Shown here in pieces: positions 42,566-57,693 of a stretch of 64,000 nucleotides of DNA. Source of the DNA: Chamaelirium japonicum (Eukaryota > Streptophyta > Magnoliopsida > Liliales > Melanthiaceae); assembly GCA_947650365.1 (NCBI GenBank), contig OX393551.1:2438001-2502000 (forward strand), written 5' to 3'. A program made the position numbers and the translations under genes. Below the pieces are notes generated by a model. It did not search any database and had not been told where the DNA came from. It saw only the letters and a list, made by a program, of their open reading frames with translations. The number at the start of each line of letters is the position of its first letter. Positions within the stretch are counted from its first letter, which is position 1.

Positions 42566-44653
42566 CCATTCTAATTCCTTTGTACGATCTATTCTAATTC
42601 CTTCGTACGATCCATTCTAATTCATTCGTACGATCCATTCTAATTCCTTCGTATGATCCATTCTGATTCATTCGTACGGTATGATTCATTCTAATTCATT
42701 CGTACGATCCATTCTAATTCATTCGTACGATCCATTCTAATTCATTTGTTCGAATGTATCCACTCTAATTCATTCGTACGATCCATTCTAATTCATTTGT
42801 ACGAATGTATCCTTTCTAATTCATTCGTACGAACCATTCTAATTCATTCGTTCGATCCATTCTAATTCATTCGTACGATCCATTCTAACTCATTCGCACG
42901 ATCCATTCTAATTCATTCGCACGATCCTACGAATGAGTTAGAATAGATTGTATGAATGAATTAGAATGGATCGTACGAATAAATTAGAATGGATCGTATG
43001 AATGAATTAGAATGGATTGTATGAATGAATTAGAATGGATCGTTTGAGTGAATGCGAATGGATCGTGCGAATGAATTAGAATGGAATGAATTAGAAGGGA
43101 TTGAATTAGAATGAATCGTACGAATGAATTAGAATGGATCGTGCGAATGAATAAGAATGGATCGTACGAATGAATTAGAATGGATCGTACGAAGGAATTA
43201 GAATGGATCGTACGAATGAATTAGAATGGATCGTGCGAATGAATTAGAATGGATCGTACGAATGAAATAGAATGGATTCGCACGAATGTATCCATTCTAA
43301 TTCATTCATACGATCCATTCTATTTCATTCATACGATCCATTCTATTTCATTCGTACGATCTATTCTAATTCATTCGTACGATCCATTCTAATTCATTCG
43401 TACGATCCATTCTAATTCAATTCATTCTAATTCATTCGCACGATCCATTCGCATTCACTCAAACGATCCATTCTAATTCATTCATACAATCCATTCTAAT
43501 TCTTTTGCACGAATGTATCCATTCTAATTCATTCGTACGATCCATTCTAATTCATTCGTATGATCTATTCTAATTCATTCGCATGATCCATTCTAATTCC
43601 TTCGTACGATCCATTCTAATTCATTCGTACGATCCATTCTAATTCATTCGCACAATCTATTCTAATTCATTCGTATGATCCATTCTAATTCATTCGCATG
43701 ATCTATTCTAATTCATTCATACGATCCATTCTAATTTATTTGTACGATCCATTCTAATTCATTCATACAATCCATTCTAATTCTTTTGCACGAATGTATC
43801 CATTCTAATTCATTCGTACGATCCATTCTAATTCATTCGTACGATCCATTCTAATTCATTCGCACAATCCATTCTAATTCATTCACACTCATACGATCCA
43901 TTCTAATTCATTCGCACGAATGTATCCTTTCTAATTCATTCGTACGATCCATTCTAATTCATTCGCACAATCTATTCTAATTCATTCGAACGATCCATTC
44001 TAAGTCATTCGTACGACCCATTCTAATTTATTCGTACGATCCATTCTAATTCATTCGCACGATCCATTCAATTTCATTCGTACGATCCATTCTAATTCAT
44101 TCACACGAATGTATCCATTCCAATTCATTCGTACGATCCATTCTAATTCATTCACACAATCTATTCTAATTCATTCGTATGATCAATTCTAATTCATTCG
44201 CACGTATCCATTCTAATTCATTCATACGATCCATTCTATTTCATTCATACGATCCATTCTTACTCATTCGTACGATCCATTCTAATTCATTCGTACGATC
44301 CATTCTAATTCATTCGCACAATCTATACGTTCCATTTTAATTCATTCGTAAGATCCATTCTAATTCATTCGCACGATCCATTCTAATTCATTAATACGAT
44401 CCAATCTAATTCATTCGTACGATCCATTCTAATTCATTCGTACAATCCTTTCTAATTCATTCGCACGATCCATTCGCATTCACTTAAACGATCCATTCTA
44501 ATTCATTCATATGATCCATTCTAATTCATTCGCACGAATGTATCCATTCTATTTCATTCGTACGATCCATTCTAATTCATTCGTATGATCCATTCTTACT
44601 CATTCGTACGATCCATTCTAATTCATTTGCACGATCCATTCTAATTCAATCCA

Positions 44654-47600
44654 TGCGAATGAATACGAATGGATTAGAATGGATCGTACGAATGAATTAG
44701 ATTGGATCGTTTTAATGAATTAGAATGGATCGTGCGAATGAATTAGAATGGATCTTACGAATGAATTAGAATGGAACGTATAGATTGTGCGAATGAATTA
44801 GAATGGATCGTACGAATGAATTAGAATGGATCGTACGAATGAATTAGAATGGATCGTACGAATGAGTAAAAATGGATCGTACGAATGAAATAGAATGGAT
44901 CGTATGAATGAATTAGAATGGATACGTGCGAATGAATTCGAATTGATCGTACGAATGAATTAGAATAGATTGTGCGAATAAATTAGAATGGATCGTACGA
45001 ATGAATCGGAATGGATACATTCGTGCGAATGAATTAGAATGGATCGTACGAATGAAATAGAATGGATCGTACGAATGAATTAGAATGGATCATGCGAATG
45101 AATTAGAATGGATCGTACGAATGAATTAGAATGGATCATACGAAGGAATTAGAATGGATAGTACGAATGAATTAGAATGGATACCTTCGTGCAAATGAAT
45201 TAGAATGAATTAGAATAGATTGTGCGAATGAATCAGAATGGATCGTACGAATGAATTAGAATAGATCGTATGAATTAGAATGGATCGTACGAATGAATTA
45301 GAATGGATCGTATGAATGAATTAGAATAGATTGTACGAATGAAATAGAATAGATCATACGAATGAAATAGAATGGATTCGTATGAATGAATTAGAATGGA
45401 TCGTGCGAATGAATTAGAATGGATCGTACTTAAGAATTAGAATGGGTCATACGAATGAAATAGAATGGATAGTACGAATGAATTAGAATGGATCGTGCGA
45501 ATGAATTAGAATGGATCGTACGAATGGATCATACGAAGGAATTAGAATGGATCGTACGAATGAATTAGAATGGATACACGATCCAGATCCATTCTAATAC
45601 ATTCGTACGGTATGAATTAGAATGGATCGTATGAGTGTGAATGAATTAGAATGGATTGTGCGAATGAATTAGAATGGATCGTACGAATGAATTAGAATGG
45701 ATCGTACGAATGAATTAGAATGGATACATTCGTGCAAAAGAAGTAGAATGGATTGTATGAATGAATTAGAATGGATCGTGCGAATGAATTAGAATGGATC
45801 GTACGAATGAGTAAGAATGGATCATACGAATGAATTAGAATGGATCGTACGAATGAATTAGAATGGATACATTCGTGCGAATGAATTAGAATGGATTGTG
45901 CGAATGAATTAGAATAGATTGTGCGCATGAATTAGAATGGATCGTACGAAGGAATTAGAATGGATCGTACGAATGAATTAGAATGGATCGTGCGAATGAA
46001 TTAGAATGGGTCGTACGAATGAATCAGAATGGTACACGATCCAGATCCATTCTAATTCATTCGCACAATCGATTCTAATTCATTCGTAGAATCCATTCTA
46101 ATTCATTACTACGATCCATTCTAATTCATTCACACGATCCATTCTAATTCATTCGTACGATCCATTCTAATTCATTCGCACGATCCATTCTAATTCATTC
46201 ATACGATCCATTCTAATTCATTCGCACGATTGTATCGATTCTAAATGAATTAGAATGGATCGTATGAATGAGTAAGAATGGATCGTGCGAATGAATTAGA
46301 ATTGATCATATGAATGAATTAGAATAGATCATATGAATGAATTAGAATGGATCGTGCGAATAAATTAGAATGGATCATATGAATGAATTAGAATCGATCG
46401 TACGAATGAATTAGAATGGATCATGCGAATGAATTAGAATGGATCGTGCGAATGAATTAGAATGGATCTTACGAATGAAATAGAATGGATTGTACGAATG
46501 AGATAGAATGGATCGTACGAATGACTTAGAATGGATAATTCATGCGAATGAATTAGAATGGATCATACGAATGAATTAGAATGGATTCATTCGTGCGAAT
46601 GAATTAGAATGGATCGTACGAATGAGTAAGAATGGATCGTACGAATGAATTCGAATGGATTGAATTAGAATGAATCGTACGAATGAATTAGAATGGATCG
46701 TACGAATGAATTAGAATGGATCGTTCGAATGAATTAGAATGGATTGAATTAGAATGAATCGTACGAATGAATTAGAATGAATCATACCGTACGAATGAAT
46801 TACAATGGATCATACGAAGGAATTAGAATGGATCGTGCGAATAAATTAGAATGGATCGTATGAATGAATTAGAATAGATCGTACGAATGAATTAGAATGG
46901 ATCGTACGAATGAATTAGAATGGATACATTCTTGCGAATGAATTAGAATGGATCGTATGAATGAATTAGATTGGATCGTATGCATGAATTAGAATGGATC
47001 GTGCGAATGAATTAGAATGGATCGTACGAATGAATTAGAATGGATCGAACGAATGAATTATAATGGATACATTCGTGCAAAAGAATTAGAATGGATCGTT
47101 CGAATGATTTAGAATAGATTGTGCGAATGAATTAGAATGGATCGTACGAATGAGTAAGTATAGATCGTATGAATTAGAATGGATCGTAAGAATGAATTAG
47201 AATGGATCGTACGAATGAATTAGAATGGATCATACGAATGAATTCGAATGGATCGTACGAATGAATTAGAATGGATCCTACGAATGAATTAGAATAGCGT
47301 GCGAATGAATTAGAATGGATCGTACGAATGAATTAGAATGGATCGTATGAATGAATTAGAATAGATCCATTCTTACTCATTCGTACGATCCATTCGTATC
47401 CATTCTAATTCATTCGTACGATCCATTCTAATTCATTAATACGATCCAATCTAATTCATTCATACGATCCATTCTAATTCGTTCGTACGATCCATTCTAA
47501 TTTCTTCGTATGATCCATTCTAATTCATTTGCACGATCCATTCTAATTCATTAATACGATCCAATCTAATTCATTCATACGATCTATTCTAATTCATTCA

Positions 47601-48827
47601 CACGAATATATCCATTCTAATTCATTCGTACGATCCAAATTCATTTATCCGTACGATCTATTCTATTTCATTCGTCCGATCCATTCTTATCGTACGATCC
47701 ATTCTATTTCATTCGTACGATCCATTCTTATCGTACGATCCATTCTAATTCAATCCATTCTAATTCATTCGTACGATCCATTCTAATTCATTTGTACGAT
47801 CCATTCTAATTCATTCGTACAATTCAGTCTAATTCAATCCATTCTAATTCATTCATACGATCCATTCTATTTCATTCGTACGATCCATTCTTACTCATTC
47901 GTACGATCCATTCGTATCCATTCTAATTCATTCGTACGATCTATTCTAATTCATTCGTACGATCCATTCTAATTTCTTCGTACGATCCATTCTAATTCAT
48001 TCGTACGATCCATTCTAATTCATTCGCACGATCCATTCTAATTCATTCGTACGATCCATTCTATTTCATTCATACGATCCATTCTAAATCATTCATACGA
48101 TCTATTCTAATTCTTTCGCACGAATGTATCCATTCTAATTCATTCGTACGATCCATTCTAATTCATTCGCACGATCCATTCTAATTCATTCATACAATCC
48201 ATTCTAATTCTTTTGCACGAATGTATCCATTCTAATTCATTCATTTGATCCATTCTAATTCATTCGTACGATCCATTCTAATTCATTCGCACGATCCATT
48301 CTTACTCATTCGTACGATCCATTCTAATTCATTAGTACGATCTATTCTAATTCATTCATACGATCCATTCTAATTTATTCGCACGATCCATTCTAATTCC
48401 TTCGTATGATCCATTCTAATTCATTCATACGGTATGATTCATTCTAATTCATTCGTACGATTCATTCTAATTCAATCCATTCTAATTCATTCGTACGATC
48501 CATTCTAATTCATTCGTACGATCCATTCTAATTCATTCGTACGATTCATTATAATTCAATCCATTCTAATTCATTCATACGATCCATTCTAATTCATTCG
48601 TACGATCTATTCTATTTCATTCGTACAATCCATTCTTACTCAATCGTATGACTATTCTAATCCATTCGTACAATCTAGTCTAATTCATTCGTACGATCCA
48701 TTCTAATTCATTCGTACGATCCATTCTAATTCATTCGCACGATCTATTCTAATTCATTCGTACGATCCATTCTAATTCATTCGCACGATCCATTCTAATT
48801 CATTCATACGATCCATTCTAATTCATT
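44654..48827. repeat. Satellite blocks, 44.65-48.83 kb
   Basis: Block map: + 44654-45572, B reverse 45572-45590, - to 45610 (about 20 bp, under one monomer), + 45611-46031, B reverse 46031-46048, - to 46243, + 46244-47364, - 47365-48827. The two module B copies lie about 460 bp apart. The - block repeats CCATTCTTATCGTACG scars near 47,685 and 47,730. Confidence 0.9.
46380..47097 (+). repeat. Segment duplicated at 56,976-57,693 (offset 10,596)
   Basis: Rare variants occur in the same order at one constant offset: GAATCGATCG 46391/56987, GACTTAGAATGGATAATTC 46523/57119, GTGCGAATAAATTAG in both, ATGCATG near 46980/57576, and GATCGAACG then GTGCAAAAG near 47,044/57,640. No insertion or deletion is needed over about 700 bp. 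A more diverged relative lies at about 14,990-15,480. Confidence 0.85.
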
Positions 48828-51800
48828 CGTACGAATGAATTAGAAAGGATACATTCGTGCGAATGAATTAGGATGGATCGTATGAATGAATTAGAATGGA
48901 TCGTACGAAGGAATTAGAATGGATCGTACAAATAAATTAGAATGGATCATATGAATGAATTAGAATGGATCGTACGAATGAATTGGAATGGATCGTATGA
49001 ATGAATTAGATTGGATCGTATTAATGAATTAGAATGGATCGTACGAATGAATTAGAATAGATCGTACGAATGAATTAGAATGGATACGAATGGATCGTAC
49101 GAATGAGTAAGAATAGATCTATTCTAATTCATTCATACGATCCATTCTAATTCATTCGTACGATCCATTCTAATTCATTCGCACGCTATTCTAATTCATT
49201 CGTAGGATCCATTCTAATTCATTCGTACGATCCATTCTAATTCATTGGCACGATCCATTCTAATTCATTCATACGAATCCATTCTATTTCATTCGTACGA
49301 TCTATTCTATTTCATTCGTACAATCTATTCTAATTCATTCATACGATCCATTCTAATTCATTCGTACGATCCATTCTAATTCATTCGCACGCTATTCTAA
49401 TTCATTCGTAGGATCCATTCTAATTCATTACTATGATCCATTCTAATTCATTCATACGATCCATTCTAATTCATTCGTACGATCCATACTAATTCATTCG
49501 TACGATCCATGCTAATTCATTCGTACGATCCATTCTAATTCATGCGCACGATCTATTCTAATTCATTCGCACAATCTATTCTAATTCATTTGTACGATCC
49601 ATTCTAATTCATTCGTACAATCCATTCTAATTCATTCGCACGCTATTCTAATTCATTCGTAGGATCCATTCTAATTCATTCGTGCAAAAGAATTAGAATG
49701 GATCGTACGAATGAATTAGAATGGATCGTATGCATGAATTAGAATGGATCGTACGAATGAATTAGAATGGATCGTGCGAATGAATTAGAATGGATCATAT
49801 GAATGAATTAGAATGGATCGTATGAATGAATTAGAATGGATCGTGCGAATAAATTAGAATGGATCGTATGAATGAATTAGAATGGATCGTATGAATGAAA
49901 TAGAATGGATTGTACGAATGAGATAGAATGGATCATACGAATGAATTAGAATGGATACATACGTGCGAATCCATTCTATTTCATTCGTACGATCCATTCT
50001 AATTCATTCGCACGATCCATTCTAATTCATTCATACGATCCATTCTAATTCATTCGTACGATCCATTCTATTTCATTCGTACGATCGTACGAATGAATTA
50101 GAATGGATTGAATTAGAATGAATCGTACGAATGAATTAGAATGAATCATACCGTACGAATGAATTAGAATGGATCATACGAATAAAATAGAATGGATCGT
50201 ATGAATGAATTAGAATGGATCGTGCGAATGAATTAGAATGGATCGTATGAATGAATTAGAATGGATCGTACAAATGAATTAGCATGGATTGAATTAGAAT
50301 AAATCGTACGAATGAATTAGAATGAATCATACTGTACGAATGAATTAGAATGGATCATACGATCCATTCTAATTCATTCGTACGATCCATTCTAATTCAA
50401 TCGCATGATCCATTCTAATTCATTCGTACGATCCATTCTAATTCATTCGCATGGATCGTACGAATGAATTAGAATGGATCGTACGAATGAATTTGAATGA
50501 ATTAGAATGGATCGTACGAATGAATTAGAATGGATCGTACGAATGAAATAGAATGGATCGTATGAATGAATTAGAATGGATCGTGCGAATGAATTAGAAT
50601 GGATCGTACGAATGAAATAGAATGGATTCGCACGAATGTATCCATTCTAATTCAATGGATCGTGCGAATGAATTAGAATGGATCGTACGAATGAATTAGA
50701 ATGGATCGTACAAAGGAATTAGAATGGATCGTACGAATGAATTAGAATGGATCGTACGAAGGAATTAGAATGGATCGTACGAATGAATTAGAATGGATCG
50801 TGCGAATAAATTAGAATGGATCGTATGAATGAATTAGAATGGATCGTGCGAATGAATTAGAATATGGATCGTACGAAGGAATTAGAATGAATCGTACGAA
50901 TGAATTAGAATGGATCGTACGAATGAAATAGAATGGATTGAATTAGAATAGATTGTACGAATGAGATAGAATGGATCGTGCGAATGAATTAGAATGGATC
51001 GTACGAATGAATTAGAATGGATTGTACGAATGAGATAGAATGGATCGTATGAATGAATTAGAATGGATACATTCGAATTCATTCGTACGATCCATTCTAA
51101 TTCATTCGTACGATCCATTCTAATTCATTCGTACGATCCATTCTTGCTCATTCGTACGATCCATTCTAATTAATTCGTTCGATCCATTCTAATTCATTCG
51201 TACGATCCATTCTAATCAATTCGCACGATCCATTCTAATTCATGCATACGGTCCAATCTAATTCATTCATACGATCCATTCTAATTCATTCGCACGAATG
51301 TATCCATTCTAATTCATTCGTACGATCCATTCTAATTCATTCGCACGATCCATTCTAATTCATTCATACAATCCATTCTAATTCTTTTGCACGAATGTAT
51401 CCATTCTAATTCATTCGTACGATCCATTCTAATTCATTCGCACGATCCATTCTAATTCATGCATACGATCCAATCTAATTCATTCATATGATCCATTCTA
51501 ATTCATTCGCACGAATGTATCCATTCTAATTCATTCGTACGATTCATTCTAATTCATTCGTACGATCTATTCTAATTCATTCATACGATCCATTCTAATT
51601 TATTCGCACGATCCATTCTAATTCTTTCGTATGATCCATTCTAATTCATTCGTACGGTATTATTCATTCTAATTCATTCGTACGATTCATTCTAATTCAA
51701 TCCATTCTAATTCATTCGTACGATCCATTCTAATTCATTCGTACGATCCATTCTAATTCATTCGTACGATTCATTCTAATTCAATCCATTCTAATTCATT

Positions 51801-53607
51801 CGAATGATCCATTCTTACTCATTCGTACGATCCATTCTAATTCATTCGCACGAATGAATCCATTCTAATTCATTCATATGATCCATTCTAATTCATTCGC
51901 ACGAATGAATCCATTCTAATTCATTCGTATGATCCATTCTAATTCATTAGCATGAATGTATCCATTCTAATTCATTCTAATTCATTCGTACGATCCATTC
52001 TAATTCATTCCCACAATCCATTCTAATTCATTCGTACGATCCATTCTAATTCATTCGTATGATCCATTCTAATTCATTCACACGATCCATTCTAATTCAT
52101 GCATACGATCCATTCTAATTCATTCGTACAATCCATTCTATTTTATTCGTACGATCCATTCTAATTCATTCGTACGATCCATTCTATTTCATTCGTACGA
52201 TCCATTCTTCCTCATTCGTACGATCTATTCTAATACATTCGTACGATCCATTCTAATTCATGCGAATGAATTAGCATGGATCGTACGAATGAATTAGAAT
52301 GGATACCTTCGTGCAAATGAATTAGAATGGATCGTACGAATGAGTAAGAATGGATCGTACGAATGAAATAGAATGGATCGTATGAATGAATTAGAATGGA
52401 TCGTGCGAATGAATTAGAATGGATCGTACGAATGAATTAGAATAGATCGTATGAATGAATTAGATTGGATCGTATTAATGAATTAGATTGGATCGTACGA
52501 ATGAATATGAATGGATACGAATGGATCGTACGAATGAGTAAGAATGGATCTATTCTAATTCATGCGTTCGATTCTAATTCATTCGTACGATCCATTCTAA
52601 TTCATTTGCATGAATGAGTACGAATGAATTAGAATGGATCGCACGAATGAATTAGAATGGATCATACGAATGAGTAAGAATGGATCGTACAAATGAAATA
52701 GAATGGATCGTATGAATGAATTAGAATGGATCGTGCGAATGAATTAGAATGGATCGTACGAATGAATTAGAATAGATTGTGCGAATGAATTAGAATGGAT
52801 CGTACGAGTGAATTAGAATGGATCGTACGAATGAATTAGAATGGATCGTATGCATGAATTAGAATGGATCGTGCGAATGAATTAGAATGAATCGTACGAA
52901 TGAATTAGAATGGATCGTACGAAGGAATTAGAATGGATCGTATGAATGAATTAGAATGGATCGTGCGAATGAATTAGAATGGATCGTACGAATGAAATAG
53001 AATGGATCGTACGAATGAATTAGAATGGATCGTATGAATGAATTAGAATGGATCGTGCGAATCAATTAGAATGGATCGTACGAATGAAATAGAATGGATT
53101 CGCACGAATGTATCCATTCTAATTCATTCGTACGATCCATTCTAATTCATTCGTACAATCTATTCTAACTCATTCGTATGATCCATTCTAATTCATTCGT
53201 ACGATCCATTCTAATTCATTAATACGATCCATTCTAATTCATTCGCACGATCCATTCTAATTCATTCACACTCATACGATCCATTCTAATTCATTCGCAC
53301 GAATGTATCCTTTCTAATTCATTCGTACGATCCATTCTAATTCATTCGCACAATCTATTCTAATTCATTTGAACGATCCATTCTAATACATTCGTACGAT
53401 CCATTCTAATTCATTCGTACGATCCATTCTTACTCATTCGTACGATCCATTCTAATTCATTCGTTCGATCCATTCTAATTCATTCGTACGATCCATTCTA
53501 ATTCATTTGCACGATCCATTCAAATTCATGCATACGATCCAATCTAATTCATTCATACGATCCATTCTAATTCATTCGCACGAATGTATCCATTCTAATT
53601 CATTCGT
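48828..53607. repeat. Satellite blocks, 48.83-53.6 kb
   Basis: Block map: CGTACG 48828, + to 49116, AGATCT switch 49115-49120, - to 49680, + to 49953, A variant 49953-49972, - to 50083, CGATCG switch 50082-50087, + to 50357, - to 50450, + to 50624, A reverse 50624-50643, - to 50655 (about 15 bp), + to 51065, C 51065-51085, - to 52261, + to 52549, - to 52608, + to 53096, A reverse 53096-53115, - to 53607. CGCACGCTATTC followed by CGTAGGATCC occurs three times, near 49,190, 49,387 and 49,638, the complement of a module B flank. Confidence 0.88.
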
Positions 53608-54824
53608 ACATGTATGAATGAATTAGAATGGATCGTACGAATGAGTAAGAATGGATCGTACGAATGAATTAGAATGGATTGAATTAGAATGAATCGTACG
53701 AATGAATTAGAATAGATCGTACGAATGAATTAGAATGGATCGTATGAATGAATTAGTATGGATCGTATGAATGAATTAGAATGGATCGTGCGAATGAATT
53801 AGAATGGATCGTACGAATGAATTAGAATGGATCGTATGAATTAATTAGAATGGATCGTAGTAATGAATTAGAATGGATCCTACGAATGAATTAGAATAGA
53901 TTGTGCGAGTGAATTAGAATGGATCTGGATCGTGTATCCATTCTAATTCATTCGTACGACCCATTCTAATTCATTCGTACGATCCATTCTAATTCATTCG
54001 CACGATCCATTCTAATTCATTCATACGATCCATTCTAATTAATTCATACAATCCATTCTAATTCTTTTGCACGAATGTATCCATTCTAATTCATTCGTTC
54101 GATCCATTCTAATTCATTCATACGATCCATTCTAATTCATTCTAATCCATTCTAATTCATTCGTACGATCCATTCTAATTCATTCGCACAATCTATTCTA
54201 ATTCATTCGTACGATCCATTCTAATTCATTCGTACGATCCATTCTATTTCATTCGCACAATCTATTCTAATTCATTCGTACGATCCATTCTAATTCATTC
54301 GTACGATCCATTCTAATTCATTCGTACGATCCATTCTAATTCCTTCGTATGATCCATTCTAATTCATTCGTACGGTATGATTCATTCTAATTCATTCGTA
54401 CGATTCATTCTAAATCAATCCATTCTAATTCATTCGTACGATCCATTCTAATTCATTCGTACGATCCATTCCAATTCATTCGTACGATTCATTCTAATTC
54501 AATCCATTCTAATTCATTCGTACGATCCATTCTAATTCATTCGTACGATTCATTCTAATTCATTCGCACGATCCATTCTAATTCATTCGTACGATCCAAT
54601 CTAATTCATTCGTACGATCCATTCTAATTCATTCGTACGATTCATTCTAATTCAATCCATTCTAATTCATTCGTACGATCCATTCTAATTCATTTGTACG
54701 AATGTATCCACTCTAATTCATTCATACGATTCATTCTAATTCATTCGCACGAATGTATCCATTCTAATTCATTCGTACGATCCATTCTAATTCATTCGCA
54801 CAATCTATTCTAATTCATTCGTAC

Positions 54825-55286
54825 GATCAATTCTAATTCATTAGCATGATCCATTCTAATTCATTCGTACGATCTATTCTATTTCATTCGTACAATCCAT
54901 TCTTACTCAATCGTATGATCCATTCTAATCCATTCGCACAATCTATTCTAATTCATTCGTACGATCCATTCTATTTCATTCGTACGATCCATTCTAATTC
55001 ATACGATCCACTCTATTTCATTCATACGATCCATTTTAATTCATTCGTACGATCCATTCTAATTCATTCATACGATCTATTCTAATTCATTCGTACGATC
55101 CATTCTAATTCATTCGCACGATCCATTCTAATTCATTCATACGAATGAATTAGAATGGATCGTGCGAATGAATTAGAATGGATCGTACGAATGAAATAGA
55201 ATGGATTCGCAAGGATGTATCCATTCTAATTCATTCGTACGATCCATTCTAATTCATTCGCACAATCTATTCTAATTCATTCGTAC
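54825..55286. repeat. 462-bp composite repeat unit, copy 1
   Basis: This starts at GATCAATTC followed by TAGCATGATCC. It includes a - arm with CTATTTC and CTTACTC variants, a 60-bp + block and a module A reverse join. The start marker (54825/55287) and the internal polarity switch (ACGAATGAAT, 55141/55603) both give an offset of exactly 462 bp to copy 2. A third, partial copy starts at 56159, 1,334 bp from copy 1. Confidence 0.85.
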
Positions 55287-55748
55287 GATCAATTCTAATT
55301 CATTAGCATGATCCATTCTAATTTATTCGTATGATCTATTCTATTTCATTCGTACAATCCATTCTTACTCAATCGTATGATCCATTCTAATCCATTCGCA
55401 CAATCTATTCTAATTCATTCGTACGATCCATTCTATTTCATTCGTACGATCCATTCTAATTCGTGCGATCCATTCTAATTCATTCATACGATCCATTCTA
55501 ATTTATTCGCACGATCCATTCTAATTCATTCATACGATCCATTCTAATTCATTCGTACGATCCATTCTAATTCATTCGCACGATCCATTCTAATTCATTC
55601 ATACGAATGAATTAGAATGGATCGTGCGAATGAATTAGAATGGATCGTACGAATGAAATAGAACGGATTCGCACGAATGTATCCATTCTAATTCATTCGT
55701 ACGATCCATTCTAACTCATTCGCACGATCCATTCTAATTCATTCGCAC
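55287..55748. repeat. 462-bp composite repeat unit, copy 2
   Basis: This directly follows copy 1 and preserves its polarity pattern, including the small + block (55,603-55,665) and the A reverse core at 55665. It differs at scattered bases, for example TAATTCGTGCGATCC where copy 1 has TAATTCATACGATCC. Confidence 0.85.
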
Positions 55749-56975
55749 GATCCTACGAATGAATTAGAATAGATTGTGCGAATGAATTAGAATGGATCTG
55801 GATCGTGTATCCATTCTAATTCATTCATACGACCCATTCTAATTCATTCGTACGATCCATTCTAATTCATTCATACGATTCATTCTATTTCATTCGTACG
55901 ATCCATTCTTACTCATTCGTACGATCCATTCTAATTCATTTGCACGAAGGTATCCATTCTAATTCATTAGCATGATCCATTCAAATTCATTCGTATGATC
56001 TATTCTATTTCATTCGTACAATCCATTCTTACTCAATCGTACGATCCATTCTAATTCATACGATCCATTCTAATTCATTCGCACGAATGTATACATTCCA
56101 ATTCATTCGTACGATCCATTCTAATTCATTCGCACAATCTATTCTAATTCATTCGTACGATCAATTCTAATTCATTAGCATGATCCATTCTAATTCATTC
56201 GTACGATCTATTCTATTTCATTCGTACAATCCATTCTTACTCAATCGTTTGATCCAATCTAATCCATTCGCACAATCTATTCTAATTCATTCGTACGATC
56301 CATTCTCTTTCATTCGTACGATCCATTCTAATTCATACGATCCATTCTATTTCATTCATACGATCCATTTTACTTCATTCGCACGATCCATTCTAATTCA
56401 TTCGTACTATCCATTCTAATTCAATCGTACGATCCATTCTAATTCCTTCGTACGATCCATTCTAATTCATTCATACGATCCATTCTAAATCATTCGTACG
56501 ATTCATTCTAATTTAATCCATTCTAATTCATTCGTACGATCCATTCTTACTCATTCGTACGATCCATTCTAATTCATTCGCACGAATGAATCCATTCTAA
56601 TTCATTCGTATGATCCATTCTAATTCATTCGTATGAATGTATCCATTCTAATTCATTCATACGATCCATTCTATCTCATTCGTACAATCCATTCTATTTC
56701 GTTCATACGATCCATTCTAATTCATTCGCACGATCCATTCTAATTCATTCTCATGATCCATTCTAATTCATTCGTACGATCGATTCTAATTCATTCATAC
56801 GATCCATTCTAATTTATTCACACGATCCATTCTAATTCATTCATACGATCCATTCTAATTCATTCATATGATCCATTCTAATTCATTCGCACGATCCATT
56901 CTTACTCATTCGTACGATCCATTCTAATTCATTTAGAATGGATACATTCGTGCGAATGAATTAGAATGGATCGTA

Positions 56976-57693
56976 TGAATGAATTAGAATCGATCGTACG
57001 AATGAATTAGAATGGATCATGCGAATGAATTAGAATGGATCGTGCAAATGAATTAGAATGGATCGTACGAATGAAATAGAATGGATTGTACGAATGAGAT
57101 AGAATGGATCGTACGAATGACTTAGAATGGATAATTCATGCGAATGAATTAGAATGGATCATACGAATGAATTAGAATGGATTCATTCGTGCGAATGAAT
57201 TAGAATGGATCGTACGAATGAGTAAGAATGGATCGTACGAATGAATTAGAATGGATTGAATCAGAATGAATCGTACGAATGAATTTGAATGGATCGTACG
57301 AATGAATTAGAATGGATCGTACGAATGAATTAGAATGGATTGAATTAGAATGAATCGTACGAATGAATTAGAATGAATCATACCGTACGAATGAATTAGA
57401 ATGGATCATACGAAGGAATTAGAATGGATCGTGCGAATAAATTAGAATGGATCGTATGAATGAATTAGAATAGATCGTACGAATGAATTAGAATGGATCG
57501 TTTGAATGAATTAGAATGGATACAGTCGTGCGAATGAATTAGAATGTATCGTATGAATGAATTAGATTGGATCGTATGCATGAATTAGAATGGATCGTGC
57601 GAATGAATTTGAATGGATCGTACGAATGAATTAGAATGGATCGAACGAATGAATTAGAATGGATACATTCGTGCAAAAGAATTAGAATGGATT
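56976..57693 (+). repeat. Copy of 46,380-47,097 (offset 10,596)
   Basis: This carries the same ordered rare variants as the segment at 46.4 kb. It ends inside the left arm of the long inverted repeat, so the duplication and the inversion overlap and must have happened in sequence. Confidence 0.85.

Larger units (their letters stand above)
40311..44653. repeat. Satellite blocks, 40.3-44.65 kb (dense switching)
   Basis: Block map: + to 40351 (about 40 bp), C 40351-40371, - to 40907, + to 41445, C variant 41445-41465, - to 41695, CGTACG 41696, + to 41794, C reverse 41794-41814, - to 41873, CGTACG 41874, + to 42409, C reverse variant 42409-42429, - to 42925, + to 43274, A reverse 43274-43293, - to 44653. 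Module C is concentrated here. Two stretches are copies of 26.2 kb and 24.5 kb. Confidence 0.9.
53608..56933. repeat. Satellite blocks, 53.6-56.93 kb
   Basis: Block map: D 53608, + to 53921, B forward 53921-53939, - to 55140, + to 55203, A reverse variant 55203-55222, - to 55602, + to 55665, A reverse 55665-55684, - to 55753, + to 55794, B forward 55794-55812, - to 56933. It includes the 462-bp composite tandem repeat and a later partial copy. Confidence 0.9.

Noticed and set aside
45692-45928. 78-codon open frame, - strand
   Set aside because: Satellite translation with the same 23-residue period. It is not conserved in copies of the array elsewhere.
50882-51118. 78-codon open frame, - strand
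   Set aside because: It crosses the module C switch at 51,065, so its N-terminus reads one polarity and the rest the other. This is incompatible with a real repeat protein.
54846-55085. 79-codon open frame, + strand, with a near copy at 56,180-56,419
   Set aside because: The two frames are similar only because the DNA is duplicated (offset 1,334). Copy 2 of the 462-bp unit does not keep the frame. No sign of selection.
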